From assembly GCA_002238725.1 (NCBI GenBank), contig MPMX01000001.1:62001-126000 (forward strand): DNA of 64,000 bases, given 5' to 3'. Positions 24,672-33,462 of this stretch are shown here, piece after piece. The stretch comes from Rhodospirillaceae bacterium bin65. GTDB taxonomy: Bacteria > Pseudomonadota > Alphaproteobacteria > Bin65. Position numbers and translations under genes: made by a program. The stretch's first letter is position 1; every line of letters starts with the position of its first letter. The notes below the pieces were generated by a model. It saw only the letters and a list, made by a program, of their open reading frames with translations. It had not been told where the DNA came from and ran no database searches.

Positions 24672-26395
24672 TCGAACGGCCCGCCGGCGATGCTTCGGCC
24701 GACGACACGCTGGCCCGCATCCGCTATCCCGTGCTGTGGAACCGCCTCACCGCCATCGTCGAGGAGCAGGCGCGCAGCCTGATCAAGACCGCTTTCAGCG
24801 AGACGGTCAGCGAAGCCGGCGACCTGTCCGCCGGCGTGTTCGATACCCGCGGACGGATGATCGCCCAGGCGGTGACCGGAACGCCCGGCCACGTCAACTC
24901 GATGGCCGAGGCGGTCGGCTATTTCCTGGAGAAATTCCCGGCCGCCGGCATGAAGCCGGGCGACCACTACCTGACCAACGACCCGTGGCTCAGCTCCGGC
25001 CATCTGCACGACATTACCGTCGTCTCGCCGGCGTTTCATCGGGACGAGATGGTCGCCCTGTTCGCCTGCACCTGCCACCAGGTCGATATCGGCGGGCTCG
25101 GCCAGTGCCCGGACGGCCGCTCGATATACGAGGAAGGACTGTTCATCCCGATCATGCAACTCGCCCGCGACGGCGTGTTCAACGAAGACCTGTTCGAGAT
25201 CGTCCGCGCCAATGTCCGCCACCCGGACCCGGTAGAAGGCGACATCCGCAGCTACGCGACCTGCAACCGGCTCGGCGAACGGCGGCTGGCCGCCATGCTG
25301 GAGGAATATGGCGACGTCCGGTTCGACGCGCTGGCCGATTTCATCCTGGACCGATCGCGCGACGCGATGCAGGACGCCATTCGCGCCCTGCCGGACGGCA
25401 CCTACCGCAACGCTATAACGCTCGACGGCTACGACCGGCCGGTCACCCTCAATGCGGCGCTGACGATCGACGGCGAGCGCATCGCGATCGATTTCGACGG
25501 CAGTTCGCCGGCCAGTTCCTACGGCATCAACCTGGTGATGAACTACACGCTGGCCTACACGGTCTTCGGCGTCCGCGCCGCGGTGGCGCCGGAGATCCCC
25601 AACAATGCCGGTTCGCTGGCGCCGGTCGAGGTCAGGGCGCCTCTCGGCTCCATCCTCAATGTCGAGAAGCCGCGGCCGGTCAGCGCCCGGCACATCATCG
25701 GCCAGTTCCTGCCGGATGTCGTGCTGGGCTGCCTGGCGAAAGTCCCCGGCCTTGAAGTGCCGGCCGAGGGCGCGGCCTGCCTGTGGGGCATCCAGGTGCG
25801 CGGCGGGCCGGAGATCGGCGCCGCGCCGGGTATGAACCGCGACAGCGACGCCGCTGCCTTCGACCTGCTCTCGTTCAACAGCGGCGGCTCCGGCGCGCGC
25901 CCCGCGGTCGACGGCCTCTCGGCCACCGCCTTTCCCAGCGGCGTGCGCGCCCTGCCGGTCGAAGCGGTCGAGACCCGCGCGCCGGTCGTGGTCTGGCGCA
26001 AGGAGTTGCGCCCGGATTCCGGCGGCGCCGGCCGGCAGCGCGGCGGCCTGGGCCAGACCGTCGAACTCGGCACGCGCGACGGCGCGCCCTTCGCTCTCTT
26101 CGCCATGTACGACCGGGTCGAGAACCCGGCGAAGGGGCGGAACGGCGGCACGGACGGGGCGGCGGGCCGGGTCGGAACCGAAAGCGGCGCCACGCTGCGG
26201 CCCAAGGGCAAGCAGACCGTCGGCGCCGGCGACCGGGTTCGCGTCGACCTGCCCGGCGGCGGCGGCCACGGCGATCCCCACGAGCGCCCGGTCGAAGCCA
26301 TCGCGGCGGACATCGCCGAGGGCTATGTCACCGCCGAAGCGGCGCAGGCCTTGTATGGCGTCAGCATCGGCGACGACGGAACGGTGACGCGGTAG
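24668..26395 (+). CDS. Hydantoinase/oxoprolinase subunit B (HyuB)
   Basis: This is the partner subunit of HyuA, 575 residues long. Typical segments are NRLTAIVEEQARSLIKTAFS, SGDVFDTRGRMIAQAV-like text (SAGVFDTRGRMIAQAVTGTP), HYLTNDPWLSSGHLHDITVV, GIFIPIMQL-like text (GLFIPIMQLARDGVFNEDLF) and the glycine-rich end RVDLPGGGGHGDP. The pair would hydrolyse a cyclic amide or a related compound with ATP. The adjoining D-glutamate-cyclase-like gene makes 5-oxoproline one possible substrate, but this is inference. It begins with a four-base overlap on hyuA. Confidence 0.92.
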   Translation: MIERPAGDASADDTLARIRYPVLWNRLTAIVEEQARSLIKTAFSETVSEAGDLSAGVFDTRGRMIAQAVTGTPGHVNSMAEAVGYFLEKFPAAGMKPGDHYLTNDPWLSSGHLHDITVVSPAFHRDEMVALFACTCHQVDIGGLGQCPDGRSIYEEGLFIPIMQLARDGVFNEDLFEIVRANVRHPDPVEGDIRSYATCNRLGERRLAAMLEEYGDVRFDALADFILDRSRDAMQDAIRALPDGTYRNAITLDGYDRPVTLNAALTIDGERIAIDFDGSSPASSYGINLVMNYTLAYTVFGVRAAVAPEIPNNAGSLAPVEVRAPLGSILNVEKPRPVSARHIIGQFLPDVVLGCLAKVPGLEVPAEGAACLWGIQVRGGPEIGAAPGMNRDSDAAAFDLLSFNSGGSGARPAVDGLSATAFPSGVRALPVEAVETRAPVVVWRKELRPDSGGAGRQRGGLGQTVELGTRDGAPFALFAMYDRVENPAKGRNGGTDGAAGRVGTESGATLRPKGKQTVGAGDRVRVDLPGGGGHGDPHERPVEAIAADIAEGYVTAEAAQALYGVSIGDDGTVTR

Positions 26396-26450
26396 CCCGC
26401 CGGTATCGCGCGCCGCCGCTTCGGAACGCCCGCAATAATTTACTCATTGG

Positions 26451-26479
26451 TTGAATATCGTCGCGGAAGGCGATACACT
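26451..26479 (+). promoter_or_regulatory. Putative promoter of the ArsR-SRPBCC pair
   Basis: A TTGAAT box (26,451-26,456) and a TACACT box (26,474-26,479) are spaced by 17 bases, matching sigma-70 consensus at four of six positions each. The region is AT-rich and ends at the operator that overlaps the regulator's start codon. Confidence 0.5.
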
Positions 26480-26495
26480 CAACCGTATGGTTGAG
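26478..26495. promoter_or_regulatory. Inverted-repeat operator overlapping the arsR-type start codon
   Basis: CTCAACC and GGTTGAG form perfect 7-bp arms around GTAT, and the ATG of the regulator gene lies inside the palindrome. A GGTTGA half-site also occurs 29 bases upstream. A dimeric winged-helix regulator binding here would block its own transcription or translation start, which fits an autoregulated ArsR-family gene. Confidence 0.65.
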
Positions 26496-26828
26496 CAAAA
26501 TCTCGATCGCGTCTTTCGGGCGCTGGCCGACCCTACCCGCCGGGCCATACTGGATCGCCTGGCGGCGGGAGAGGCGACGGTCGGCCATCTCTCCGAACCC
26601 TTTCCCCTTACTTTCGCTGCGGTGTCGAAACACCTCGGCGTGCTGGAGCGCGCCGGCCTCGTGACCCGTGAAGCGCGTGGGCGGGAACGGGTGTGCCGGA
26701 TCGATCCGGCCGCACTCGACGATGCCCGCGCCTGGCTTGAATTCCACGAGCGATTCTGGGCGGAGCGACTGGACGCTCTCGATGCGCTGGTCCGGGCGGG
26801 CTCCGGAAAACCGGGCGGATCGCGATGA
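26487..26828 (+). CDS. ArsR-family winged-helix transcriptional regulator
   Basis: This small regulator has 113 residues. It begins MVEQNLDRVFRALADPTRRA and continues with ILDRLAAGEATVGHL and the recognition-helix region FPLTFAAVSKHLGVLERAGL. It has no metal-binding cysteine motif. It belongs to the non-metal ArsR group that is commonly paired with an SRPBCC protein, as here, where the stop overlaps the next start (ATGA). A 12-codon upstream extension is rejected because the promoter and operator occupy it. It probably represses its own operon. Confidence 0.9.
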   Translation: MVEQNLDRVFRALADPTRRAILDRLAAGEATVGHLSEPFPLTFAAVSKHLGVLERAGLVTREARGRERVCRIDPAALDDARAWLEFHERFWAERLDALDALVRAGSGKPGGSR

Positions 26829-27334
26829 CAGATAACCGCACGCCGCCCCAAAGCGCCGGGCAGCCCCCGTCAGGAGCCCACCGCATGTCAGATCGCCGGC
26901 CGGACGAAACGGGCATCTTCCTGACGATGCATCGCATCATCGATGCACCGGTCGAAGCGGTTTACGCCGCGTGGACCGACCCGGAGATGTTGCGACGATG
27001 GCTCGCCCCCGGCGAAGCCACGGTGGCGCGCGCGATTGCCGAAGTTGCTGTCGGTGGGACGTTTCTCATCGAGATGCGCGGGAAGGACGGCGGGAAATGG
27101 CTCACCAGCGGGCTATATCGCGAAGTGGTGCCCAACCGCCGCCTCGTGCACACCTGGCGGTGGGAAGGCAGCGACATCGAATCGCTTGTGACCGTCGAGC
27201 TTGAGCCGGCGTCGGCCGGTACGACGCGCCTAACGCTCACCCATTCCCGGTTCGCGCAAGCCGAGGCCCGCGACGAGCATGAGCGCGGCTGGACCGGTTG
27301 CCTCGCGAAGCTGGAAACCCTGTACGCCGGTTGA
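26825..27334 (+). CDS. SRPBCC (AHSA1-like) domain protein
   Basis: A START/Bet v1-like ligand-binding fold of the AHSA1 type, 169 residues. Family segments are MHRIIDAPVEAVYAAWTDPE, MLRRWLAPGEATV, GGTFLIEMRGKDGGKWLTSG, HTWRWEGSD and the late ERGWTGCLAKLETLY. The partner ArsR gene overlaps it by four bases. Such pairs are widespread; the ligand is usually unknown. A second ATG at codon 21 is a possible start because the first 20 residues are low in conservation. Confidence 0.87.
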   Translation: MTDNRTPPQSAGQPPSGAHRMSDRRPDETGIFLTMHRIIDAPVEAVYAAWTDPEMLRRWLAPGEATVARAIAEVAVGGTFLIEMRGKDGGKWLTSGLYREVVPNRRLVHTWRWEGSDIESLVTVELEPASAGTTRLTLTHSRFAQAEARDEHERGWTGCLAKLETLYAG

Positions 27335-27490
27335 GGCCTCTGCCGATACGGCCCCAGGGTATGCTTCCCTCTGGCGCCGTACCGCTTCCCGGCGTACAGG
27401 GCCACGACGTTCTCCGGCTCGATTCCGCCCCGGCGGCCGCTCCCGAATCCCCGGCCGGGTGCGCAACCAAGCAGGCAGGTTGAGGTAACG

Positions 27491-28384
27491 ATGGACCGAA
27501 TTGCGCCGGCCGGCCGCCCGGACTGGGTGTCGGACGAGATGTATCCGTTCGAGAGCCGGTTTTTCGACATCCCGCCGGGGCACCGGATGCATTTCGTGGA
27601 CGAAGGCGGGGGCGAACCGATCGTGTTCGTTCACGGCAACCCGTCCTGGTCCTTCGAATTCCGGCATCCCATCGCAGCGCTCCGATCCGAATACCGCTGC
27701 ATCGCCCCCGACCATATCGGTTTCGGCCTATCGTCGTGCAGCGGCCGGCGTGAGGACCGCCACCCCGAGAGCCACGCAGCCAGGTTCGCCGCTCTGCTCA
27801 ACCAACTCGACCTTCGCGACATAACCTTGGTCATGTCCGATTGGGGCGGTCCGATCGGTCTCGATTTCGCGCGCCGGCATCCGGACCGCGTCAAGCGGCT
27901 CGCGATCGCAAACACCTGGTGCTGGCCGGTTGGTGACGATTTTCACTTCAGGATGTTCAGCTTCCTGATGTCGAGCCGGCTCGGCCAGTATCTCATCAAG
28001 CGGCGCAACATCTTCGTCAACAGGGTGATGCCGAAGGCGGTCGGCGACAGGGATGTCCTGACGCCGGAGATCATGGCCCACTACCGCAATGCGCAGCCGT
28101 CGCCCGCCGCGCGCGCTGCGAATGCCGCGCTGCCGGGTTACATCGTCGGCGCGGGCGCGTGGCTGGACTCGATCTGGCGCGAGCGCGCGGCGTTCGCGGA
28201 CAAACCCGCGCTCATCGCCTGGGGCCACAGGGACATTGCGTTCCGCAAGAAGGAGCTTGAGCGGTGGAAGGCCGAGCTGTCCGATTACGAGTTGCACGAA
28301 TTCGCGGAGTGCGGACACTTTCTGGCGGAAGAAGCGCCCGGGAAACTGGTGACGGCGCTCCGGGCTTTTTTGCAGCGGACCTGA
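27491..28384 (+). CDS. Haloalkane-dehalogenase-like alpha/beta hydrolase
   Basis: This alpha/beta hydrolase has 297 residues and an Asp nucleophile, as in haloalkane dehalogenases. The nucleophile is D117 in VMSDWGGPIG, with W118 as a usual halide-holding residue. N50 in FVHGNPSW is the second halide ligand, D248 in AWGHRDIAF is the acid, and H276 in ECGHFLAEE is the base. Related enzymes also act on other esters or epoxides, so activity on haloalkanes is likely but not certain. No signal peptide is seen. A GAGGTAACG tract precedes the ATG. It follows the ArsR-SRPBCC pair after 156 bases. Confidence 0.85.
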   Translation: MDRIAPAGRPDWVSDEMYPFESRFFDIPPGHRMHFVDEGGGEPIVFVHGNPSWSFEFRHPIAALRSEYRCIAPDHIGFGLSSCSGRREDRHPESHAARFAALLNQLDLRDITLVMSDWGGPIGLDFARRHPDRVKRLAIANTWCWPVGDDFHFRMFSFLMSSRLGQYLIKRRNIFVNRVMPKAVGDRDVLTPEIMAHYRNAQPSPAARAANAALPGYIVGAGAWLDSIWRERAAFADKPALIAWGHRDIAFRKKELERWKAELSDYELHEFAECGHFLAEEAPGKLVTALRAFLQRT

Positions 28385-28484
28385 ATCCCGTCCGATCCGG
28401 TCGGAACCGCAGCGGGTTTCTCGGGGGCCGGCAGCCGCAGCCGCCCCTCCCGGCCGGGCCGGTGCAAAAAAGAATGCGATATAA

Positions 28485-28498
28485 AGACAAGTCTGTCT
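28485..28498. promoter_or_regulatory. TetR-operator-like inverted repeat without an adjacent regulator
   Basis: AGACA and TGTCT flank AGTC in an AT-rich stretch. An AGGAGG ribosome-binding-like sequence follows about ten bases later. No regulator gene follows: the frame after AGGAGG ends within about 40 codons and lacks a normal start codon. It may be what remains of an autoregulated regulator gene, or an operator for the neighbouring hydrolase. Confidence 0.35.
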
Positions 28499-28639
28499 AG
28501 TAGATTAGGAGGTCCAACCCATTGTTTTACAGGCGAAGTTCCTTCGTCTGCTGACAATAATAAATTCCTATATCGAAATTCGGGCTCCGAAATTGGAAAA
28601 ATACCCTACATTCCGGGGCCGGCCGGGCCGCAAGTCCGG

Positions 28640-29152
28640 CTAAACGTCCATCGCCCCCAGCCGCAGGCGGGCGATGCGGTGGACCTGTTGCAGCGCCGTG
28701 GCGAACTCCGTTTCCCGGTCGTTGTCGGCGCGGATGCGGAAGGCGGACAGGATGTCCTGCCGGCTCAGTCCGCGCACCGCGATGATGAAGGGGAAGCCGA
28801 AACGCGCAGTGTAGCGCTCGTTCAACTCATGGAATTCGGCGAACTCCTCCGGCGTGCAGCGGTCGAGCCCGGCCGACGCCTGCTCGGACGTCGAGTCTGC
28901 CGTCAATTCGCCGGACATCGCGAGCCGGCCGGCCAGTTCCGGATGGGCGCGCAGCAACGCCAGCTTCGCGTCGTCGTCTGCAGCGTCGACGACCTGCGCC
29001 ATCCGGCCGGCCAGCACGCCGGCATCGTCGTCGCCAGCCCCGAGGCCGCCGTCGAACACCGCCGCCGCGACCCAGGGCGAATGCTCGTAGATGCCGCCAT
29101 AGGCTTCGACGAAGGCAGCGCGGTCGAGAGTCGAGGGGCGGGGCGAAAGCAT
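28640..29152 (-). CDS. uraD: OHCU decarboxylase
   Basis: UraD converts 2-oxo-4-hydroxy-4-carboxy-5-ureidoimidazoline to S-(+)-allantoin. The 170-residue helical protein has the catalytic histidine in [11 protein letters not shown] (H70, with E72), then [20 protein letters not shown] and [11 protein letters not shown], all family landmarks. A short C-terminal tail of repeated basic and acidic residues follows. The ATG before [10 protein letters not shown] is used; a longer upstream reading is antisense to the uraH leader. It diverges from uraH, and the ~100 bases between them hold an inverted repeat. Confidence 0.94.
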   Translation of the reverse strand: MLSPRPSTLDRAAFVEAYGGIYEHSPWVAAAVFDGGLGAGDDDAGVLAGRMAQVVDAADDDAKLALLRAHPELAGRLAMSGELTADSTSEQASAGLDRCTPEEFAEFHELNERYTARFGFPFIIAVRGLSRQDILSAFRIRADNDRETEFATALQQVHRIARLRLGAMDV

Positions 29153-29189
29153 GGGCAGGGCCGGTTTCCTGTGGCGTTCGGCGCACACT

Positions 29190-29219
29190 AGCCGATTGTA
29201 TTGCAAGGGCAAATCGGCT
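29190..29219. promoter_or_regulatory. Inverted repeat in the uraD-uraH divergent promoter region
   Basis: Perfect 8-bp arms AGCCGATT and AATCGGCT are separated by 14 bases midway between the two divergent genes. A further GGCCGATTG copy sits at the start of uraH. This spacing suits a dimeric regulator that controls both directions, for example a urate- or xanthine-responsive repressor, but no such regulator gene is in the window. Confidence 0.5.
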
Positions 29220-29255
29220 CTAGTAGCGGGCTCATTTTCAGGGAGACCCGCCCTA

Positions 29256-29609
29256 ATGGGCCGATTGACCACCCATGTTCTGGATACGAGCGCCGGCCGG
29301 CCGGCCGCCGGCATCGCGGTTGCGCTGGACAGGCTGGAGGCCGGGGGTCCGGTGCGGCTGGCCGAAACCGTCACCAACAGCGATGGGCGGTGCGATGGAC
29401 CGATCCTGGAAGGCGAGGCGTTCGCGGCCGGCGTCTACGAGCTGGCCTTCGCCGCAGGAGACTATTTCCGGCAGCGCGGCGTGGACCTGGCCGATCCGCC
29501 GTTCCTGGACCTGGTGACCATCCGGTTCGGCATTGCCGCGCCGGACGAGCATTATCATGTGCCGCTGCTGATCTCGCCCTACGGCTATTCCACCTACCGC
29601 GGAAGCTGA
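29256..29609 (+). CDS. uraH: 5-hydroxyisourate hydrolase (transthyretin-like)
   Basis: HIUase hydrolyses 5-hydroxyisourate, the product of PuuD, to OHCU. The 117-residue protein begins [17 protein letters not shown] with the active histidine H7, contains RFGI...[19 protein letters not shown] and ends with the family's C-terminal YRGS tetrapeptide. No signal peptide is seen. GGGAGACC lies a few bases before the ATG. It is the first gene of a long operon into xdhABC, with only five bases to xdhA. Confidence 0.95.
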   Translation: MGRLTTHVLDTSAGRPAAGIAVALDRLEAGGPVRLAETVTNSDGRCDGPILEGEAFAAGVYELAFAAGDYFRQRGVDLADPPFLDLVTIRFGIAAPDEHYHVPLLISPYGYSTYRGS

Positions 29610-29614
29610 CGCGC

Positions 29615-31099
29615 ATGGCGCGCGCCATCACCTTCCTGCTGAACGGCGCGGTGGAGACGGTCTCGGACGTCCCGCCGACCGTGACGCTGCTGCAGTATCT
29701 GCGTCGCAACAAGGGGCTGACCGGCACGAAGGAAGGCTGCGCCGAGGGGGATTGCGGCGCCTGCACGGTCGTGCTGGGCGATCCGGAAGAAGACGGCGCG
29801 CCCCGCAACCGCGCAGCGAACGCCTGCATCCTGTTCCTGCCGATGATGCACGGCCGGTGCGTGACGACCGTCGAAGGGCTCGGCCGGAACGAGGCGCCGG
29901 GCCAGCACGGCGCGGCACTCGATCCGGTGCAGCGCGCCTTCGTCGAGCATCACGCCTCCCAGTGCGGCTTCTGCACGCCCGGTTTCGTCATGTCGGCCTA
30001 TGCCGCCTGGCTGGAGCAGGAACCGCTGGACAAGCGCAGCGTCGATGACCTGCTGGCCGGCAACCTGTGCCGCTGCACGGGCTACGGGCCGATTATCGAC
30101 GCAACCCTCGCCCTCAACGGAACTGCACCGCCGGATAGGGAACGGGCTGCCGCGATGGAGTCCGCCCGGCAGTTGCAGGAAGCAGCGGATGCCGGCTCGC
30201 TGGCCTACGAATATGGCGGCCAGCGATGGTTCGGGCCGACCGGCCTCGACGAACTGGCCGACCTGTATCAGTCCCATCCCGGCGCCACCATCGTCGCCGG
30301 CGCGACCGATGTCGGCCTTTGGGTGACCAAGCAGCACCGGCGGCTCGATACGGTGATCGACATCGGCCGGGTCCGCGCGCTGAACGAACTGACCGTGACC
30401 GGCGAAACCCTGCGTATCGGCACCGGCGTCACCTGTACCGACGCGTTCGACGCCATCGCCGGGCGCTGGCCGGATTTCGGCGAACTGCTGCGCCGCTTCG
30501 GCGGACGCCAGGTGCGCAATGCGGCGACGATCGGCGGCAACATCGCCAACGGCTCGCCGATCGGCGGCAGCCCGCCGGGCCTGATCGCGCTCGAGGGCAC
30601 GCCGGTCCTGCGCGAGGGCGAGTCGCGGAGGCGGCTGCCGCTCGAAGCCTTTTTCCTCGACTACGGCAAGCAGGACCGCGAACCCGGCGAATTCGTCGAA
30701 GCCGTCGAGATTCCGCTCGATACCGGCGCGGAAGAGCTGAAATGCTACAAGATTTCCAAGCGCTTCGATCAGGATATTTCGGCGGTTTGCGGCTGTTTCA
30801 ACCTGCGCATCAAGGACGGCGCGGTCGCCCGGGTACGCATCGCCTTCGGCGGCATGGCGGCGACGCCGAAGCGGGCGTCGACGGTCGAGGCGGCCTTGCT
30901 GGGCAAGCCCTGGACCGAAGAAACGGTGGCCGCCGCCCTGCCCGCCTTCGCCGACGACTTTGCGCCGATTACCGACATGCGCGCCTCGGCCGGCTATCGC
31001 CTGCTGGCGGCGCAGAACCTGTTGCGGCGCTGTTTCCACGAGAGCCGCCGGCCCCTGCACGATACCCGGCTGGTCGGCCGCGAAGCGGCCTTCGCATGA
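29615..31099 (+). CDS. xdhA: Xanthine dehydrogenase small subunit (2Fe-2S and FAD domains)
   Basis: XdhA carries the electron-transfer half of xanthine dehydrogenase, which oxidises hypoxanthine and xanthine to urate. The N-terminal ferredoxin domain has C42, C47, C50 and C71 ([14 protein letters not shown]). The helical 2Fe-2S domain has C117, C120, C152 and C154 ([18 protein letters not shown]). The FAD domain begins near residue 195, with [15 protein letters not shown] and [20 protein letters not shown]. The length of 494 residues is normal. It overlaps xdhB as ATGA. Confidence 0.96.
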   Translation: MARAITFLLNGAVETVSDVPPTVTLLQYLRRNKGLTGTKEGCAEGDCGACTVVLGDPEEDGAPRNRAANACILFLPMMHGRCVTTVEGLGRNEAPGQHGAALDPVQRAFVEHHASQCGFCTPGFVMSAYAAWLEQEPLDKRSVDDLLAGNLCRCTGYGPIIDATLALNGTAPPDRERAAAMESARQLQEAADAGSLAYEYGGQRWFGPTGLDELADLYQSHPGATIVAGATDVGLWVTKQHRRLDTVIDIGRVRALNELTVTGETLRIGTGVTCTDAFDAIAGRWPDFGELLRRFGGRQVRNAATIGGNIANGSPIGGSPPGLIALEGTPVLREGESRRRLPLEAFFLDYGKQDREPGEFVEAVEIPLDTGAEELKCYKISKRFDQDISAVCGCFNLRIKDGAVARVRIAFGGMAATPKRASTVEAALLGKPWTEETVAAALPAFADDFAPITDMRASAGYRLLAAQNLLRRCFHESRRPLHDTRLVGREAAFA

Positions 31100-33462
31100 C
31101 CGCGCTGCCCGCCAGGAAAGCGGCAACGGCGGCGCAGGAAATCGAGGGCGGCGTGCGCACGGCGCGGGTGCATGACAGCGCGGCCAAGCATGTCTCGGGC
31201 GCCGCGATCTACACCGACGACATCCCGGAGCCGCCGGGCACGCTCCAGGTCTATCTCGCGCTGAGCGCCCGCGCCCATGCCCGGATCGTCTCGATGGATC
31301 TGGCGGCCGTCCGGGCGAGCGAGGGCGTCGCGGCGGTCATGTCTGCCGGCGACATCCCGGGCACGAACGATGTCAGTCCAATGGCCGGAGACGATCCGCT
31401 CTTCCCGGCCGCCGCCGTCGAGTATTACGGCCAGTCCCTGTTCGGCGTGGCCGCGGAGACCGTCGAACAGGCGCGGGCTGCCGCCGCGAAGGCCGAAGTC
31501 GTCTACGAAGAGCTGCCCGCTCTGCTCACCATTGACGACGCGATGGCGGCGGAGAGTCTCCTGGAGCCGCCCTACACGATGGCGAAGGGCGACGCGGCAG
31601 CAGCCATTGCGGCGGCGCCGCACGTCGTCGAAGGCCGGATCGAGATCGGCGGACAGGAGCATTTCTATCTCGAAGGCCAGGCGGCGCTCGCCGTGCCGGG
31701 CGAGGACGAGGACATGACCGTCCATTGTTCGAGCCAGCATCCGAGCGAAATCCAGCACACGGTCGCCAAGGTCCTGGGCGTGCCGAACCATTCGGTGACG
31801 GTCGAGGTGCGCCGGATGGGCGGCGGTTTCGGCGGCAAGGAGAGCCAGGGCAACCTGCCCGCCGCCACGGCGGCACTCGCGGCCCGGCTGACCGGCCGGC
31901 CGGCAAAATGCGTCTACGACCGCGACGACGACATGCTCCTCACCGGCAAGCGCCACGATTTCCGGATCGACTACCGCGCCGGCTTCGACGATGCGGGCCG
32001 TATCCTGGGCATCGAGTTCGACCAGGCGCTGCGCTGCGGCATGTCTTGGGACCTTTCGGGGCCGATCGCCGACCGGGCGATGTTCCATGCCGATAATTGC
32101 TACAGCCTGCCGGACGCGCGGATCACCTCGTACCGCTGCAAGACGCACACCCAATCCAACACCGCCTTCCGCGGCTTCGGCGGGCCGCAGGGCATGATCG
32201 GCATGGAACGGGCGATCGACCACATCGCCGCGACTTTGGACATGGACCCGGCCGAGGTCCGGGCCGTCAACTTCTATCCCCACAAGGATTGCGACGACGA
32301 CAAGGGAAAGATCGCGCCCTATGGCATGGCGGTGGAGGACTGCATCGTTTCGGATATCTGGTCCGAACTGGCGGAGACGTCGGACTATGCGGCACGGCGG
32401 GAGGAAATTCGCGAAAGGAACGCCGCGAGCCCGGTACTGAAGCGCGGCATCGCCATGACGCCGGTCAAGTTCGGTATCTCCTTCACCAACACGACGCTGA
32501 ACCAGGCCGGCGCGCTGGTCCATGTCTATAATGACGGCTCGATCCACCTGAACCACGGCGGCACCGAGATGGGCCAGGGCCTGTTCGTCAAGGTCGCGCA
32601 GGTGGTGGCCTCGGAGTTCCAGGTCGATCTCGACCGGGTCAAGATCACCGCGACGACGACCGGCAAGGTGCCGAACACGTCGGCGACCGCCGCCTCCTCC
32701 GGCTCGGATCTCAATGGCATGGCCGCCAAAGACGCAGTCGGCAAGATCAAACGCCGCCTCGCCGACTTTCTGGCGGAGCAGTATCAGGCGAAACCGGCCG
32801 ATGTCCGCTTCGAAGCCGACCGTGTCTATATCGGCGGCGAATCCCTGCCGTTCGACGAGGCGGTCGGCAGGGCCTATGCCGCCCGGGTCTCGCTGTCGGC
32901 GACCGGCTTCTACGCGACGCCGAAAATCCGCTGGGACAAGGCGACGGCCACGGGCCGACCGTTCTTCTATTGCGCCTATGGCGCCGCTGTTACCGAGGTC
33001 GCGATCGACACGCTGACCGGGGAGAACCGGCTGCTGCGCGTCGATATCCTGCACGATGTCGGCAAGTCCCTGAACCCGGCCATCGATCTCGGCCAGATCG
33101 AAGGCGGCTTCGTGCAGGGCGCCGGCTGGCTGACCACCGAGGAACTCGTGTGGGACGACCGGGGTCGGCTGATGACCCATGCGCCCTCGACCTACAAAAT
33201 TCCCGCCTGTTCCGACCGGGCGCCAATCATGAACATCCGCCTGTTCGACCGCGGCGAGAATGTCGAGGACACGATCTACCGCTCCAAGGCGGTCGGCGAA
33301 CCGCCGCTGATGCTGGGGATTTCCGCCCTGATGGCTCTGTCCGACGCAGTGGCGAGCGTCGGCGGCTACCGGATCTATCCCTTCCTCGATGCGCCGGCGA
33401 CGCCGGAGCGGATCCTGTTCGCGGTCGAGCGGGTGCGCGTGGGCGCCGGAGCAGCGCCATGA
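31096..33462 (+). CDS. xdhB: Xanthine dehydrogenase molybdopterin subunit
   Basis: The 788-residue catalytic subunit binds molybdenum cofactor. Landmarks are [19 protein letters not shown], the cofactor loop [26 protein letters not shown] with the substrate-site arginine, [16 protein letters not shown], and the late [11 protein letters not shown], whose E735 is the expected catalytic base. The segment order is that of bacterial XdhB. The partner XdhC and general cofactor genes (moaA, fdhD) are elsewhere in the window. It overlaps both xdhA and xdhC by four bases. Confidence 0.96.
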   Translation: MTALPARKAATAAQEIEGGVRTARVHDSAAKHVSGAAIYTDDIPEPPGTLQVYLALSARAHARIVSMDLAAVRASEGVAAVMSAGDIPGTNDVSPMAGDDPLFPAAAVEYYGQSLFGVAAETVEQARAAAAKAEVVYEELPALLTIDDAMAAESLLEPPYTMAKGDAAAAIAAAPHVVEGRIEIGGQEHFYLEGQAALAVPGEDEDMTVHCSSQHPSEIQHTVAKVLGVPNHSVTVEVRRMGGGFGGKESQGNLPAATAALAARLTGRPAKCVYDRDDDMLLTGKRHDFRIDYRAGFDDAGRILGIEFDQALRCGMSWDLSGPIADRAMFHADNCYSLPDARITSYRCKTHTQSNTAFRGFGGPQGMIGMERAIDHIAATLDMDPAEVRAVNFYPHKDCDDDKGKIAPYGMAVEDCIVSDIWSELAETSDYAARREEIRERNAASPVLKRGIAMTPVKFGISFTNTTLNQAGALVHVYNDGSIHLNHGGTEMGQGLFVKVAQVVASEFQVDLDRVKITATTTGKVPNTSATAASSGSDLNGMAAKDAVGKIKRRLADFLAEQYQAKPADVRFEADRVYIGGESLPFDEAVGRAYAARVSLSATGFYATPKIRWDKATATGRPFFYCAYGAAVTEVAIDTLTGENRLLRVDILHDVGKSLNPAIDLGQIEGGFVQGAGWLTTEELVWDDRGRLMTHAPSTYKIPACSDRAPIMNIRLFDRGENVEDTIYRSKAVGEPPLMLGISALMALSDAVASVGGYRIYPFLDAPATPERILFAVERVRVGAGAAP

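Noticed and set aside
28514-28639. A 40-codon frame after AGGAGG near the orphan palindrome
   Set aside because: It would need ATT as start codon and has no recognisable motif; treated as a possible relic only.
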